DNA of 58,262 nucleotides from Syntrophomonadaceae bacterium (GTDB lineage Bacteria > Bacillota > Syntrophomonadia > Syntrophomonadales > DTU052), in the NCBI GenBank assembly GCA_012729505.1, contig JAAYDA010000007.1, positions 1 to 58,262 of the forward strand. Reading direction: 5' to 3'. Below are positions 9,293-17,828 of the stretch, piece by piece. Each line of letters starts with the position of its first letter. Position 1 is the stretch's first letter. Below the pieces are notes generated by a model. It did no database searches and was not told where the DNA came from. It saw only the letters and a list, made by a program, of their open reading frames with translations. The position numbers and the translations under genes were made by a program.

Positions 9293-10588
9293 ATGGAAAT
9301 TTCAGGACCCCGAGGTACTCGTGATATACTGCCGGAGGAATCATATTTGTGGCAAAAGATGGAGAACATCCTCCATCAAGCAGCACAACAGTATGGTTTT
9401 TCGGAGGTGCGCCTTCCAGTATTTGAGCATACCGAGCTTTTTGAGCGAGGAGTAGGAGATACTACCGATATAGTTCAAAAGGAAATGTACACTTTTACAG
9501 ATCGGGGGGAGCGAAGCATAACCTTGCGTCCTGAGGGCACGGCTCCCAGTGTGCGATCCTTTATTGAGCATAAGATTTTTACCAAAGCCCAGCCCACCAA
9601 GTGGTATTACATGGGCCCTATGTTCAGATATGATCGGCCTCAGGCTGGTCGGTTCAGACAGTTTCACCAATTTGGCATAGAAGCTTTCGGCACTTCGGAT
9701 CCGGATATTGATGCCGAGGTTATGGCTGTTATGGTGCGAATTGTGAAGACCATGGGGATAAGCCAATTCCAGCTGCACCTGAACTCGGTGGGCTGTCCGG
9801 ATTGCAGACCATTATACCGAGAAAGATTGATTCAGTATCTTACTCCCTTTGAGAGGGATTTCTGCGGGGATTGTAAACAAAGGTTCCATAAGAACCCCCT
9901 TCGAATTTTAGACTGCAAAAATCCGGGCTGCCAGGAGGCGGTTAAAGGACATCCGGCATTATCAGATTACTTGTGTGATCGATGCGGACAACACTTTGAG
10001 CAAGTTAAAAACACTCTTGCTCTTTATGGAATTGATTATGTATTGAATCCCCAATTAGTCAGGGGGCTGGATTATTATACTAAGACTGCATTTGAGCTGT
10101 TGCTGCCGGATCTGGGGGCACAGGCGGCGGTAGGCGGCGGAGGGCGATACGATGGACTGATTGAAGAATGTGGAGGTCCTCCCACTCCGGGAATAGGTTT
10201 TGCTATTGGCTTAGAGCGACTTTTGACCGCCGCCCAAAAACAAAACCCAGAGGCCTGGCAGGCGTCATATTCTCCTGTTGATGTGTTTGTGGTCACCGCT
10301 GAAAATGAATTTGCTCCCGATGCCTGCAGTTTGCTGGAAGAGATTCGCGGTTCAGGAATGAAAGCCGACAAAGATTACTTAAGCAGGAGTCTTAAGGCAC
10401 AGATGAAGTTTGCCGGCAAAACCGGTGCTCGTTTGGTGATAGTCATCGGAGAAGAGGAAAAAAAGAAAGGTTATTTCGTCTTGCGAGATATGAAGCTCCA
10501 TGAACAGCGTCAAATTCCCGCAGATCAGATAATTGATGAGATCAAATCTATTTTGGTTAAGCCTGAGGAGGAACAATATGCAGAATAA
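9293..10588 (+). CDS. hisS: Histidyl-tRNA synthetase
   Basis: A class II synthetase charging tRNA-His. Motif 2 ([18 protein letters not shown]) is at 111-128, and the histidine-A motif RGLDYYTK at 257-264. A C-terminal anticodon-binding domain follows. Several cysteine pairs (168/171, 191/194, 208/213, 228/231) in the insertion domain suggest zinc binding, as in many Firmicutes HisRS. I chose the ATG at 9293 (protein starting [11 protein letters not shown]) because GGAGG lies nine bases upstream; the in-frame ATG at 9257 has none. The length is 431 residues. The gene overlaps aspS by 11 bases. Confidence 0.96.
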   Translation: MEISGPRGTRDILPEESYLWQKMENILHQAAQQYGFSEVRLPVFEHTELFERGVGDTTDIVQKEMYTFTDRGERSITLRPEGTAPSVRSFIEHKIFTKAQPTKWYYMGPMFRYDRPQAGRFRQFHQFGIEAFGTSDPDIDAEVMAVMVRIVKTMGISQFQLHLNSVGCPDCRPLYRERLIQYLTPFERDFCGDCKQRFHKNPLRILDCKNPGCQEAVKGHPALSDYLCDRCGQHFEQVKNTLALYGIDYVLNPQLVRGLDYYTKTAFELLLPDLGAQAAVGGGGRYDGLIEECGGPPTPGIGFAIGLERLLTAAQKQNPEAWQASYSPVDVFVVTAENEFAPDACSLLEEIRGSGMKADKDYLSRSLKAQMKFAGKTGARLVIVIGEEEKKKGYFVLRDMKLHEQRQIPADQIIDEIKSILVKPEEEQYAE

Positions 10589-12344
10589 TCTTAAGAGAAC
10601 TCATCATATTCAGGGGCTAGGGTTAGAACATGCCGGCCAAAGAGTGGTGTTGAACGGCTGGGTAAATACCCGACGTGATCATGGAGGATTAATATTTGTT
10701 GATCTAAGGGACCGTTCCGGACTAATTCAGGTTGTATTTAATCCGGATATCAGCAAGGCCGCTTTTGATCTGGCGGAAAGAATCCGCAATGAGTATGTTA
10801 TTGCCATTGCCGGCTTGGTAAACCCCCGACCGGAAGGGACGGTAAATCCTAATCTTGAAACCGGTCAAATAGAAGTATTCGCCTCTGAATTAGTAGTGCT
10901 TAATGGCGCTAAGACACCGCCTTTTTACCTTGATGATGATGTTGAGGTGGATGAGGGGCTTAGACTTCGCTATCGTTATCTGGATTTGCGGCGTCAGGAA
11001 ATGAAAAACAATCTGCTGCTCCGGCACAAAGTAGTCAGGTCACTGCGAGGATTTTTGGATGAACAGGGATTTATTGATATTGAAACCCCGATCTTGACCG
11101 CCAGCACCCCGGAGGGTGCGCGAGATTACTTGGTTCCCAGCCGGGTTCATCCGGGGGAATTTTATGCCTTGCCCCAGTCGCCTCAGTTATTTAAACAGAT
11201 TCTGATGGTGGCCGGAATGGAAAGATACTATCAGGTAGCCAGATGTTTCAGGGATGAAGATTTGAGAGCGGATCGTCAGCCCGAGTTTACTCAACTGGAT
11301 ATAGAGATGTCATTTATCGATGAGGATGATGTTATTGGGTTAAGTGAGGCCATGATATCAAGGGCTTATAAAGAGGCGTTAAACCTGGAGATTGCCACTC
11401 CTTTTCCCCGCTTAACATATCAGGAGGCCATGACCACCTATGGCAGTGACAAGCCTGACAATCGTTTTGAAATGCATATTCAGGACCTGACCGATTTGTT
11501 GCAGGATTCGGAGTTCAAGGTGTTCGCGGCTGCCATAAAAAACAAAGGTGTAGTCCGGGCCTTGAATGCTAAAGGGTGTGCCTCCTTTTCCCGCAAAGAG
11601 ATTGATGATCTTTCCCAAAAGGCCACCGGTCTGGGCGCTAAGGGATTGGCCTGGATACAAGTGACTGCTGAAGGAATGAAATCGCCTATCATCAAGTTCC
11701 TCACTGCTGAAGAAATTCAGGCAATAATATCGCACCTTGATGCCGAACCGGGTGATTTGCTGTTATTCAGCGCAGATACAGAAGAGGTGGTGGCTCGAGT
11801 TCTGGGAGGCATCAGGCTGGAGCTGGGACAGCGTCTTAATTTGATTGATGAAAGCCTGCATAGTTTTCTTTGGGTAACAGAGTTTCCTTTGCTGGAGTGG
11901 GATGAGGATGAGAAAAGATACGTAGCGGTTCACCACCCCTTTACTTCTCCCCGGGATCCCGAATTGTTGGAACTGGAGCCGCAAAATGCTACTGCTATGG
12001 CCTACGATCTGGTTCTTAACGGTACTGAGATCGGAGGGGGGAGCATTCGTATTCATCAGCATAGCCTGCAGCAAAAGATGTTTTCTCTCCAGGGGCTATC
12101 ACCTCAGGAGGTGGAAACTAAGTTTGGATTTTTGATGGAGGCATTTGAGTATGGCGCCCCTCCACATGGAGGTATCGCACTGGGAATTGACCGGTTGGTG
12201 ATGTTGATGGCCGGACGAGATTCGATCCGGGATGTAATTGCATTTCCTAAGACTCAAAGTGCATCCTGCCCGCTAACCCAAGCTCCATCGATGGTTAGTG
12301 AAAAGCAGCTTCAAGAAATTAACATAAAGACCATAATTAAATAG
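10578..12344 (+). CDS. aspS: Aspartyl-tRNA synthetase, probably non-discriminating type
   Basis: A 588-residue bacterial-type class II enzyme: N-terminal OB anticodon domain (about 1-110), catalytic core with [14 protein letters not shown] as motif 2, the inserted GAD domain (about 290-410), and GIDRL motif 3 near the C-terminus. The OB loop reads RRDHGG with histidine at residue 34. In family literature a histidine here marks AspRS that also charges tRNA-Asn, with later amidation by GatCAB; leucine marks the discriminating type. GatCAB is not in the window. The ATG at 10578 overlaps the end of hisS and follows GAGGAGG. Confidence 0.95.
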   Translation: MQNNLKRTHHIQGLGLEHAGQRVVLNGWVNTRRDHGGLIFVDLRDRSGLIQVVFNPDISKAAFDLAERIRNEYVIAIAGLVNPRPEGTVNPNLETGQIEVFASELVVLNGAKTPPFYLDDDVEVDEGLRLRYRYLDLRRQEMKNNLLLRHKVVRSLRGFLDEQGFIDIETPILTASTPEGARDYLVPSRVHPGEFYALPQSPQLFKQILMVAGMERYYQVARCFRDEDLRADRQPEFTQLDIEMSFIDEDDVIGLSEAMISRAYKEALNLEIATPFPRLTYQEAMTTYGSDKPDNRFEMHIQDLTDLLQDSEFKVFAAAIKNKGVVRALNAKGCASFSRKEIDDLSQKATGLGAKGLAWIQVTAEGMKSPIIKFLTAEEIQAIISHLDAEPGDLLLFSADTEEVVARVLGGIRLELGQRLNLIDESLHSFLWVTEFPLLEWDEDEKRYVAVHHPFTSPRDPELLELEPQNATAMAYDLVLNGTEIGGGSIRIHQHSLQQKMFSLQGLSPQEVETKFGFLMEAFEYGAPPHGGIALGIDRLVMLMAGRDSIRDVIAFPKTQSASCPLTQAPSMVSEKQLQEINIKTIIK

Positions 12345-12376
12345 ATTGTATTAGCTCCCCAGGGTTTGGGCGCTTC

Positions 12377-12405
12377 TTGAAAACCCCGGCCAGCTATGAT
12401 ATTAT
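12377..12405 (+). promoter_or_regulatory. Candidate sigma-A promoter for the 6S RNA
   Basis: TTGAAA (12377-12382), a 17-base gap, then TATTAT (12400-12405). The distance to the first recognisable 6S bases at about 12425 is slightly long, so a second -10 (TAAGAT at 12419) is also possible. Confidence 0.45.
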
Positions 12406-12424
12406 AAGCATAATCAAATAAGAT

Positions 12425-12620
12425 ACTTCATTCCCTGCTGTGTTCGTGAAAAGCTGGTTTCGTTTTGGCCCAACACCAAAATGAAGGGTGCCTGACTCTG
12501 TCAATGGCCTGCAGGCCCTTGTCTTTGAGGGAAGCATAAAATTGATAGGAGGGTTCCCACCTGCTGATTCGCAGGTTCAAAACGCCTGGCTCACACGACT
12601 CGGTGGGGCTCTTGTTTTCT
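12425..12620 (+). ncRNA. ssrS: 6S RNA
   Basis: The non-coding gap after aspS carries the hallmarks of 6S RNA, which binds the sigma-A RNA polymerase holoenzyme by mimicking an open promoter. The 5' part has CCCTGCTGTGTTCGTG at 12433-12448. The 3' part has GGGTTCCCACCTG...CAGGTTCAAAACGCC (12551-12585), the conserved closing-stem arm, and then a CACACGA element that can pair back with the 5' TGTGTTCGTG side. A T-rich stretch follows. Its position just after aspS matches 6S genes in other Firmicutes. Ends are approximate. The rest of the gap (12621-12761) is AT-rich with a small CCCTTTG/CAAAGGG hairpin at 12715-12730. Confidence 0.72.
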
Positions 12621-12761
12621 TGCAGACCATTTAAGCCTGATAATGATATGGCCAATGTTCCGGTTTGTTTGACCGGATATGAATAAAGCCGGAGCTGGCC
12701 CGGTGGTTTAAAAGCCCTTTGCACAAAGGGATAACTTGAAGATATGACAGGAGGGTTATCA

Positions 12762-14060
12762 ATGTATTGGAACCAGGAAATTGAATGTTTACCACGAAAT
12801 GAACTAGAGAAGTTGAAACTGCGGCGACTGAAAGAAACGGTATTTAGAATTTATTCTTTTGTGCCCAGCTATCAGGCGAAAATGGATAAAGCCGGCATTA
12901 GCCCCGGGGATATTCGGACCCTGGAGGATATTAGCAAACTGCCTTTTACCACCAAACAAGATCTGCGCGATAATTATCCATTTGGCCTGTTTACGGTGCC
13001 TATGTCAGATGTGGTAAGGATTCATTCATCCTCGGGAACTACTGGGAAACCTACTGTAGTTGGATATAGCAGGCGAGATATAGACGGATGGGCGGACCTG
13101 ATGGCCAGAGCATTAATTTGTGCGGGCGCTACCCGTTATTCGGTGGTTCAAAATGCCTATGGCTATGGGTTATTTACGGGAGGATTAGGAGTTCATTACG
13201 GAGCAGAAAAAATAGGCGCCTCAGTTATTCCCAGTTCCGGCGGTAATACTAAACGCCAGATTATGATGATGCAGGATTTCGGCACTACAGTATTGACTTG
13301 CACTCCTTCTTACGCCATGTATATGCATGAAGTCTTGAGTGAAATGGGAATCAGCCCCTCTGATTTGAAACTGAAATCCGGGATTTTCGGAGCAGAACCA
13401 TGGTCAGAGGATATGCGCCGCCAGCTGGAGGAGAAGTGGGGGATTGATGCTTACGATATTTATGGATTGAGTGAAATGATGGGACCGGGAGTCGCTATCG
13501 AGTGTCCCGAAAAGGTTGGGCTCCACATATTTGAAGACCACTTTATTGCTGAGATAATAGATCCCGAAACCGAGGAGGTTCTTCCCCTCGGGGAGAAGGG
13601 AGAGCTGGTTCTGACTACCGTAAACAAGGAAGCATTGCCGATTATCAGGTATCGTACCCGTGACCTTACTTCCTTGATAGCTGAACCCTGTCCCTGTGGC
13701 CGGACTCATGTAAGGATGAACAAGGTCCTGGGTCGTTCCGACGATATGGTTATTATTAGGGGGGTTAACGTATTCCCGTCTCAGGTAGAAAGCGTCCTGC
13801 TCAATATCGAGAATGTTGAACCTTATTATCTTCTGGTGGTGGAAAGAAAAAATAACCTGGATGAATTAGAGGTTTGGGTAGAGGTCTCGGAAAAGGCTTT
13901 CAGTGATGAGATCAGGAAGCTGGAGAGATTGGAGAAACAGATAAGTAAAGAGCTGGAGAGCAGTCTTGGAGTATACGCCAAAGTAAAACTGGTTGAACCT
14001 AAATCTTTGCAGCGGAGCGAGGGCAAGGCCAAAAGAGTCGAAGACCGGCGAGTATTGTAA
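12762..14060 (+). CDS. paaK: Phenylacetate-CoA ligase family protein
   Basis: A 432-residue adenylate-forming enzyme that activates an aryl acid, typically phenylacetate, to its CoA thioester with ATP. The P-loop-like motif [11 protein letters not shown] is at 89-99, the YGLSE motif in the middle, and the hinge and catalytic-lysine C-domain at the end. In anaerobes such enzymes often serve arylacetates from aromatic amino-acid breakdown. The pairing with an ACT-domain protein immediately downstream is common for this branch. The ATG at 12762 follows AGGAGGG; an upstream in-frame start at 12744 has no ribosome site. Confidence 0.9.
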   Translation: MYWNQEIECLPRNELEKLKLRRLKETVFRIYSFVPSYQAKMDKAGISPGDIRTLEDISKLPFTTKQDLRDNYPFGLFTVPMSDVVRIHSSSGTTGKPTVVGYSRRDIDGWADLMARALICAGATRYSVVQNAYGYGLFTGGLGVHYGAEKIGASVIPSSGGNTKRQIMMMQDFGTTVLTCTPSYAMYMHEVLSEMGISPSDLKLKSGIFGAEPWSEDMRRQLEEKWGIDAYDIYGLSEMMGPGVAIECPEKVGLHIFEDHFIAEIIDPETEEVLPLGEKGELVLTTVNKEALPIIRYRTRDLTSLIAEPCPCGRTHVRMNKVLGRSDDMVIIRGVNVFPSQVESVLLNIENVEPYYLLVVERKNNLDELEVWVEVSEKAFSDEIRKLERLEKQISKELESSLGVYAKVKLVEPKSLQRSEGKAKRVEDRRVL

Positions 14061-14100
14061 TGGCGAGTTTTGACGAAATTTGAACAAGGAGGGAAAAACA

Positions 14101-14529
14101 ATGGTCAAGCAAATATCGATTTTCCTGGAGAATAAGGCGGGGCGTTTAGCGAATGTAACCAGGGTTTTGGGCGAGAACCAAATAAACATCAGGGCTTTGT
14201 CCATTGCCGACACATCGGATTTCGGAATCTTAAGGCTCATAGTCAATGAGCCGGAAAAGGCCTACGAAGTGCTCAAGAGAGACGGGTTTACCGTAAGTGA
14301 GACTGAAGTCATTGCGGTAGAGGTCCCTGATTCCCCCGGAGGGCTGGCGACAGTCCTTGATATTATGGGGGAAGCATCCATTAATATCGAGTATCTTTAC
14401 GCCTTCATTGGCAAAGCTACAGATGATGCCCTGGTGATTTTCAAAGTCGAAAATCCAGAGCGGGCTATGGAAGCATTTGAGTCAAAAGGCATTGTGGTTT
14501 TAGATAGCAGCAAGGTTTACAGATTGTAG
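14101..14529 (+). CDS. Tandem ACT-domain amino-acid-binding protein
   Basis: A 142-residue protein made of two ACT domains (about residues 3-68 and 72-141) with no attached enzyme. Each begins with the pattern of a beta strand, then a glycine-rich turn (NKAGRLANV; DSPGGLATV) where amino acids bind. It sits 40 bases after paaK with its own AAGGAGGG site, and the pair is common in anaerobes, suggesting it senses an aromatic or branched amino acid for the neighbouring ligase. That role is inference. Confidence 0.85.
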   Translation: MVKQISIFLENKAGRLANVTRVLGENQINIRALSIADTSDFGILRLIVNEPEKAYEVLKRDGFTVSETEVIAVEVPDSPGGLATVLDIMGEASINIEYLYAFIGKATDDALVIFKVENPERAMEAFESKGIVVLDSSKVYRL

Positions 14530-14602
14530 GCCGGAGCACGGATTTGATGTGATACCCGTATATTCTTACGGCTGAGGTATAGTCTGGTAAAAACCGAAAT
14601 GT

Positions 14603-15652
14603 GTGGTGAATAGCTTGAACGAGTTGGCCGGGAATATACATATTCATACCCGGTATTCAGATGGTTCGGGTGATATCCCTACGATAGCTGGAGCTGCGGA
14701 AAAAGCGGGGCTGGACTTTATAATCATTACTGATCACCATCATCTTCAGGGTAAAGCCGAAGAAGGTTATTATGGCAAAGTAATGGTATTGGTTGGCAGT
14801 GAGATTAATGAAGAATGCAACCATTACCTGGCCTTGGACATAGAACAGCCTGTGCCCGGCAATGACCACCATCCACAGGAAGTAATTGATATGGTGAACA
14901 ATCAGGGTGGATTCGGGTTCATTGCTCATGGTATTGAAAAAGGATCGCTTCTTTATAGAAACGGCAAGACTTACCCTTGGAATGATTGGCGGGCCACCGG
15001 GTTTACCGGAATTGATATCTGGAGCTATCTTTCCCAATGGAGGGATGAAATCACCGGGATTCCTAAAGGGTTCTTTCTTTATTTCAATCCTCACTATGCA
15101 TTCAAAAAAGGGCCCATGAAGCCTTTACTGAGAAAATGGGATGAGCTTCTGCGAAAACGGATGGTGGTGGGCATCGGCTGCTCCGATGCCCATGCCATTA
15201 AGTTAAAACTGGGGCCCTGGCGCCCGGTCCTTTCTGATTACTATTTATGTTTTCGTTGTATCAATACTCATCTTTTTGTGAAAGAGCCATTGTCAGGGGA
15301 TTTTGAAAAGGATAAAGCTCAAATATATCAGGCTTTAAAATCGGGGCGCTGTTTCGTGGGATATGATTTCTTCAGGAAAACAACGGGATTCAATTTTGTT
15401 GCCAAAGACCAGGGAAAAACAGCTCTTATGGGAGAAAAAATTCGCCTGACCGAAAAGACCGTGCTGGAGGTTGAAGTGCCCGAGGCGGCCAAAATATTTT
15501 TGATTAAAGATGGGCGTAAATTCCGTGAGACAATGGGCAAAAGATCACGTTTTTCATGGCTCGGCAAGGGTGTATATCGTGTAGAAGCCTACCTCCCACA
15601 TGGCCGGGGACATCGAGCCTGGATTTTTTCTAATCCTATTTTCCTTGAGTAG
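14603..15652 (+). CDS. PHP-domain metal-dependent phosphoesterase-like protein
   Basis: A 349-residue protein with an N-terminal PHP fold: HIHTRYSDGSG (H13, H15, D20), TDHHH (43-47), GSE, and SDAH further on. These metal ligands are the set used by PHP phosphoesterases such as the 3',5'-nucleotide phosphatases. The C-terminal third (about 260-349) is a separate beta-rich domain with no name I can give. The start is uncertain: tandem GTG codons at 14603 and 14606 or TTG at 14615, none with a strong Shine-Dalgarno. It ends ahead of a strong terminator. Confidence 0.82.
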   Translation: MVNSLNELAGNIHIHTRYSDGSGDIPTIAGAAEKAGLDFIIITDHHHLQGKAEEGYYGKVMVLVGSEINEECNHYLALDIEQPVPGNDHHPQEVIDMVNNQGGFGFIAHGIEKGSLLYRNGKTYPWNDWRATGFTGIDIWSYLSQWRDEITGIPKGFFLYFNPHYAFKKGPMKPLLRKWDELLRKRMVVGIGCSDAHAIKLKLGPWRPVLSDYYLCFRCINTHLFVKEPLSGDFEKDKAQIYQALKSGRCFVGYDFFRKTTGFNFVAKDQGKTALMGEKIRLTEKTVLEVEVPEAAKIFLIKDGRKFRETMGKRSRFSWLGKGVYRVEAYLPHGRGHRAWIFSNPIFLE

Positions 15653-15656
15653 TAAA

Positions 15657-15678
15657 GCAGCGGGATTTTGGCCGCTGC
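15657..15678 (+). terminator. Small hairpin after the PHP gene
   Basis: A perfect 7-bp stem (GCAGCGG/CCGCTGC) with an 8-base loop directly after the stop codon. It has no T-run; the main terminator follows it. Confidence 0.4.
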
Positions 15679-15690
15679 AATATGGGTAAA

Positions 15691-15734
15691 AAAGAAAGCT
15701 TGTTCTCAATCATAGAGACGAGCTTTCTTTTTTT
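15691..15734 (+). terminator. Strong rho-independent terminator, possibly bidirectional
   Basis: A ten-pair stem AAAGAAAGCT/AGCTTTCTTT extends inward with one bulge and closes on an AATCATA loop. A T-run follows on the plus strand and an A-run precedes it. It insulates the dcw cluster from the PHP gene. Confidence 0.85.
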
Positions 15735-15852
15735 GGGATCAACCCCACTTGACCTGTTCTTTTCCAGGACGTAAAGGCAAGTATTTCATGACTATAGATT
15801 CATATTGTCTGACTTTTCATGAAAGTTTTATAAAAAAAGAAGGAACTACCAA

Positions 15853-15881
15853 TTGACTAGTAGAATAAAGTGGAGTAAAGT
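15853..15881 (+). promoter_or_regulatory. Candidate promoter of the dcw cluster
   Basis: TTGACT (15853-15858), 17 bases, TAAAGT (15876-15881). The -10 lies inside the MraZ repeats, so MraZ binding could block the polymerase directly. Confidence 0.5.
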
Positions 15882-15895
15882 GGTGCAAAGTGGTT
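15866..15895 (+). promoter_or_regulatory. MraZ operator: three 10-bp direct repeats
   Basis: The core AAAGTGG occurs at 15867-15873, 15877-15883 and 15887-15893, spaced exactly ten bases, one helical turn. MraZ is known to bind such short G-rich tandem repeats ahead of its own gene with this spacing. mraZ starts 36 bases downstream, so autoregulation of the whole cluster is likely. Confidence 0.8.
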
Positions 15896-15931
15896 TAGTG
15901 ACCCTAAAAAGTTATCAAGAGGGACAAACGT

Positions 15932-16363
15932 ATGTTCTTGGGTGAATACCAACATTCATTAGACCCAAAAGGGCGAATTACCATACCGGCCAGATTTCGC
16001 GAAGAGCTTGGAGATGCATTCGTTGTCACCAAGGGCCTCGATAACTGCCTTTTTGTCTACTCGATGCCGGAATGGAAAACGGTTGAAGAGAACCTCAAAC
16101 GTTTACCCTTCACCCAGGGAGATGCCCGGGCCTTTGCGCGCTTTTTCTTTTCCGGTGCATGTGAATGCGAAATTGATAAACAGGGTCGCATTTTGCTGCC
16201 ATTAAGTTTACGGGAGTATGCCAATATTGACAAGGATGTTGTAATTATTGGGGTTGGCAGCCGAGTTGAAGTTTGGTCCCAGGAAAACTGGGGAAAATAT
16301 GCCGAGAAGGCTGAGGCGTCTTATGAGGAGATATCCGAAAAGCTGGTGGACCTTGGACTTTAG
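15932..16363 (+). CDS. mraZ: Transcriptional regulator MraZ
   Basis: The 143-residue first protein of the dcw cluster, with two AbrB-like beta-hairpin domains (about 5-50 and 78-125). The N-terminus MFLGEYQHSLDPKGR is typical. MraZ forms ring oligomers and binds the repeats just upstream, regulating the cluster. The Shine-Dalgarno AAGAGGGA precedes the ATG. The gene is 5 bases from rsmH, whose ATG has its own GGAGG, so they are one operon. Confidence 0.97.
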   Translation: MFLGEYQHSLDPKGRITIPARFREELGDAFVVTKGLDNCLFVYSMPEWKTVEENLKRLPFTQGDARAFARFFFSGACECEIDKQGRILLPLSLREYANIDKDVVIIGVGSRVEVWSQENWGKYAEKAEASYEEISEKLVDLGL

Positions 16364-16368
16364 GAGGC

Positions 16369-17301
16369 ATGTCATTGCATTTGCCGGTATTGTACGCAGA
16401 GACCCTGGAATATTTGATAACTGATCATCAGGGAAGTTATGTTGATTGCACATTAGGCGGTGGTGGTCACTTCCGGGGGATTATCCAAAGGACGGGCAGC
16501 GAAGCCCTATTAATAGGGATTGACCAGGATCCGGCAGCTATTCAAAGAGTACAAGAACAGCTGGGCGAAGAGCTGCGGGCCAGATTTATCAAGGGTAATT
16601 TCCGTGATTTGGAGTCAATCCTGATCAGAAATGAGATTGCAGGGGTTAACGGGATTTTGATTGACCTGGGAGTTTCATCCTTCCATCTGGATGAAGAAGA
16701 AAGAGGGTTTTCTTATCACAAAGAAGCGCTGTTAGATATGAGAATGGATCCGGAGAATGGTAACAGCGCCTGGGAGATTGTTAATAAATGGTCGGTCAAA
16801 GACCTGCAAAGAATAATTCATACTTACGGAGAGGAGCGTTTTGCCGGGAAGATAGCCCGGGGTATTGCCAAAGCCAGAAGTGACGCTCCTATTCAGACCA
16901 CTCTTGACCTGGTTGAAATAATACGTCAAAGTGTGCCGGCTGCATACCGGAGAGAGACTCACCCAGCGCGCCGGACTTTTCAAGCATTGCGCATCGAAGT
17001 AAATCAGGAATTAGAAGCTCTTAAGGAAGTTCTTCCCCAGGCTGTACGTTTGTTAAAACCGGGAGGGCGATTATGTGTAATCAGCTTCCATTCCCTGGAA
17101 GACAGAATAGTCAAGGAGTTTTTTATCCACGAAGCAAAAGAGTGTCTGTGCCCTGCCAAACAGCCGATTTGTACCTGTGATCATGTGGCCGGGCTGAAGA
17201 TACTGACTAAAAAACCGGTGGTCCCTTCTCCTGAAGAGGTGGCTGATAATAGCAGGGCCCGCAGTGCAAAATTGAGAGTTGCGGAAAAAAAGATGTGCTA
17301 A
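16369..17301 (+). CDS. rsmH: 16S rRNA (cytosine-1402-N4)-methyltransferase RsmH
   Basis: RsmH (MraW) adds the N4-methyl to C1402 in the 16S rRNA P site. The 310-residue protein has the SAM-binding GGGGH motif near residue 27, LIDLGVSSFHLD in the catalytic core, and the C-terminal SFHSLEDRIVK block near 240. Length and order next to mraZ are standard. ATG follows GGAGG. Confidence 0.97.
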   Translation: MSLHLPVLYAETLEYLITDHQGSYVDCTLGGGGHFRGIIQRTGSEALLIGIDQDPAAIQRVQEQLGEELRARFIKGNFRDLESILIRNEIAGVNGILIDLGVSSFHLDEEERGFSYHKEALLDMRMDPENGNSAWEIVNKWSVKDLQRIIHTYGEERFAGKIARGIAKARSDAPIQTTLDLVEIIRQSVPAAYRRETHPARRTFQALRIEVNQELEALKEVLPQAVRLLKPGGRLCVISFHSLEDRIVKEFFIHEAKECLCPAKQPICTCDHVAGLKILTKKPVVPSPEEVADNSRARSAKLRVAEKKMC

Positions 17302-17323
17302 AGGAAATGGAGGTTGAATAGTT

Positions 17324-17812
17324 TTGGTATTGGCAGAGCTTAAAGAACAACCTGGTTTTCTGGACCCGGATGCCAAAACAACCCGTTTTCCCCAAAAAAT
17401 TAAGAAAAAGAAACCTGATCATTCCGGGCTGATGGCCAATCTGCTGATTTTCATTTTTGCCTTTTGCATTGTCGGAGTATCTTTGTATATTCACAGCGCT
17501 TTACTGGGATATGAAATGGTGGCTTTACAGAATGAAATTACTAGTATTGAAAACGACAACACCAGGCTTGAGTATGCTATAGCACAAGCTGCTTCTCTGA
17601 GCAGAGTGGAGATTGAAGCCCAGGAGAAATTAGGTATGATTAAACCCCAAACCGAGAATATGGTTGCTATGGTAGGGGTGCCAATGGTGAATGTTGAAGC
17701 TGTAATTCCGGATAATACCACAATTTCAGATAGTCAGGCGCTTTCAGAAGAAAAGGATAATCGATTTATCGCGAGTGTTTTGGGGCGACTTGCCGAAGGC
17801 TTCCGGGATTAA
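17324..17812 (+). CDS. ftsL: Cell division protein FtsL
   Basis: A 162-residue bitopic membrane protein: basic cytoplasmic N-terminus of about 35 residues, one transmembrane helix (about 38-60), then a coiled-coil periplasmic segment (65-105). Sequence is weakly conserved but position, topology and the LGMIKP motif after the coiled coil identify FtsL, which joins FtsQ/DivIB and FtsB/DivIC at the septum and activates FtsW/FtsI. It begins with TTG after GGAGG. The tail is unusually long for FtsL. Confidence 0.85.
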   Translation: MVLAELKEQPGFLDPDAKTTRFPQKIKKKKPDHSGLMANLLIFIFAFCIVGVSLYIHSALLGYEMVALQNEITSIENDNTRLEYAIAQAASLSRVEIEAQEKLGMIKPQTENMVAMVGVPMVNVEAVIPDNTTISDSQALSEEKDNRFIASVLGRLAEGFRD

Positions 17813-17828
17813 TTGTATGTAAGAAGAG

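Noticed and set aside
15815-15824. Palindrome TTTCATGAAA upstream of mraZ
   Set aside because: Perfect ten-base palindrome but single, short and with no known binding factor.
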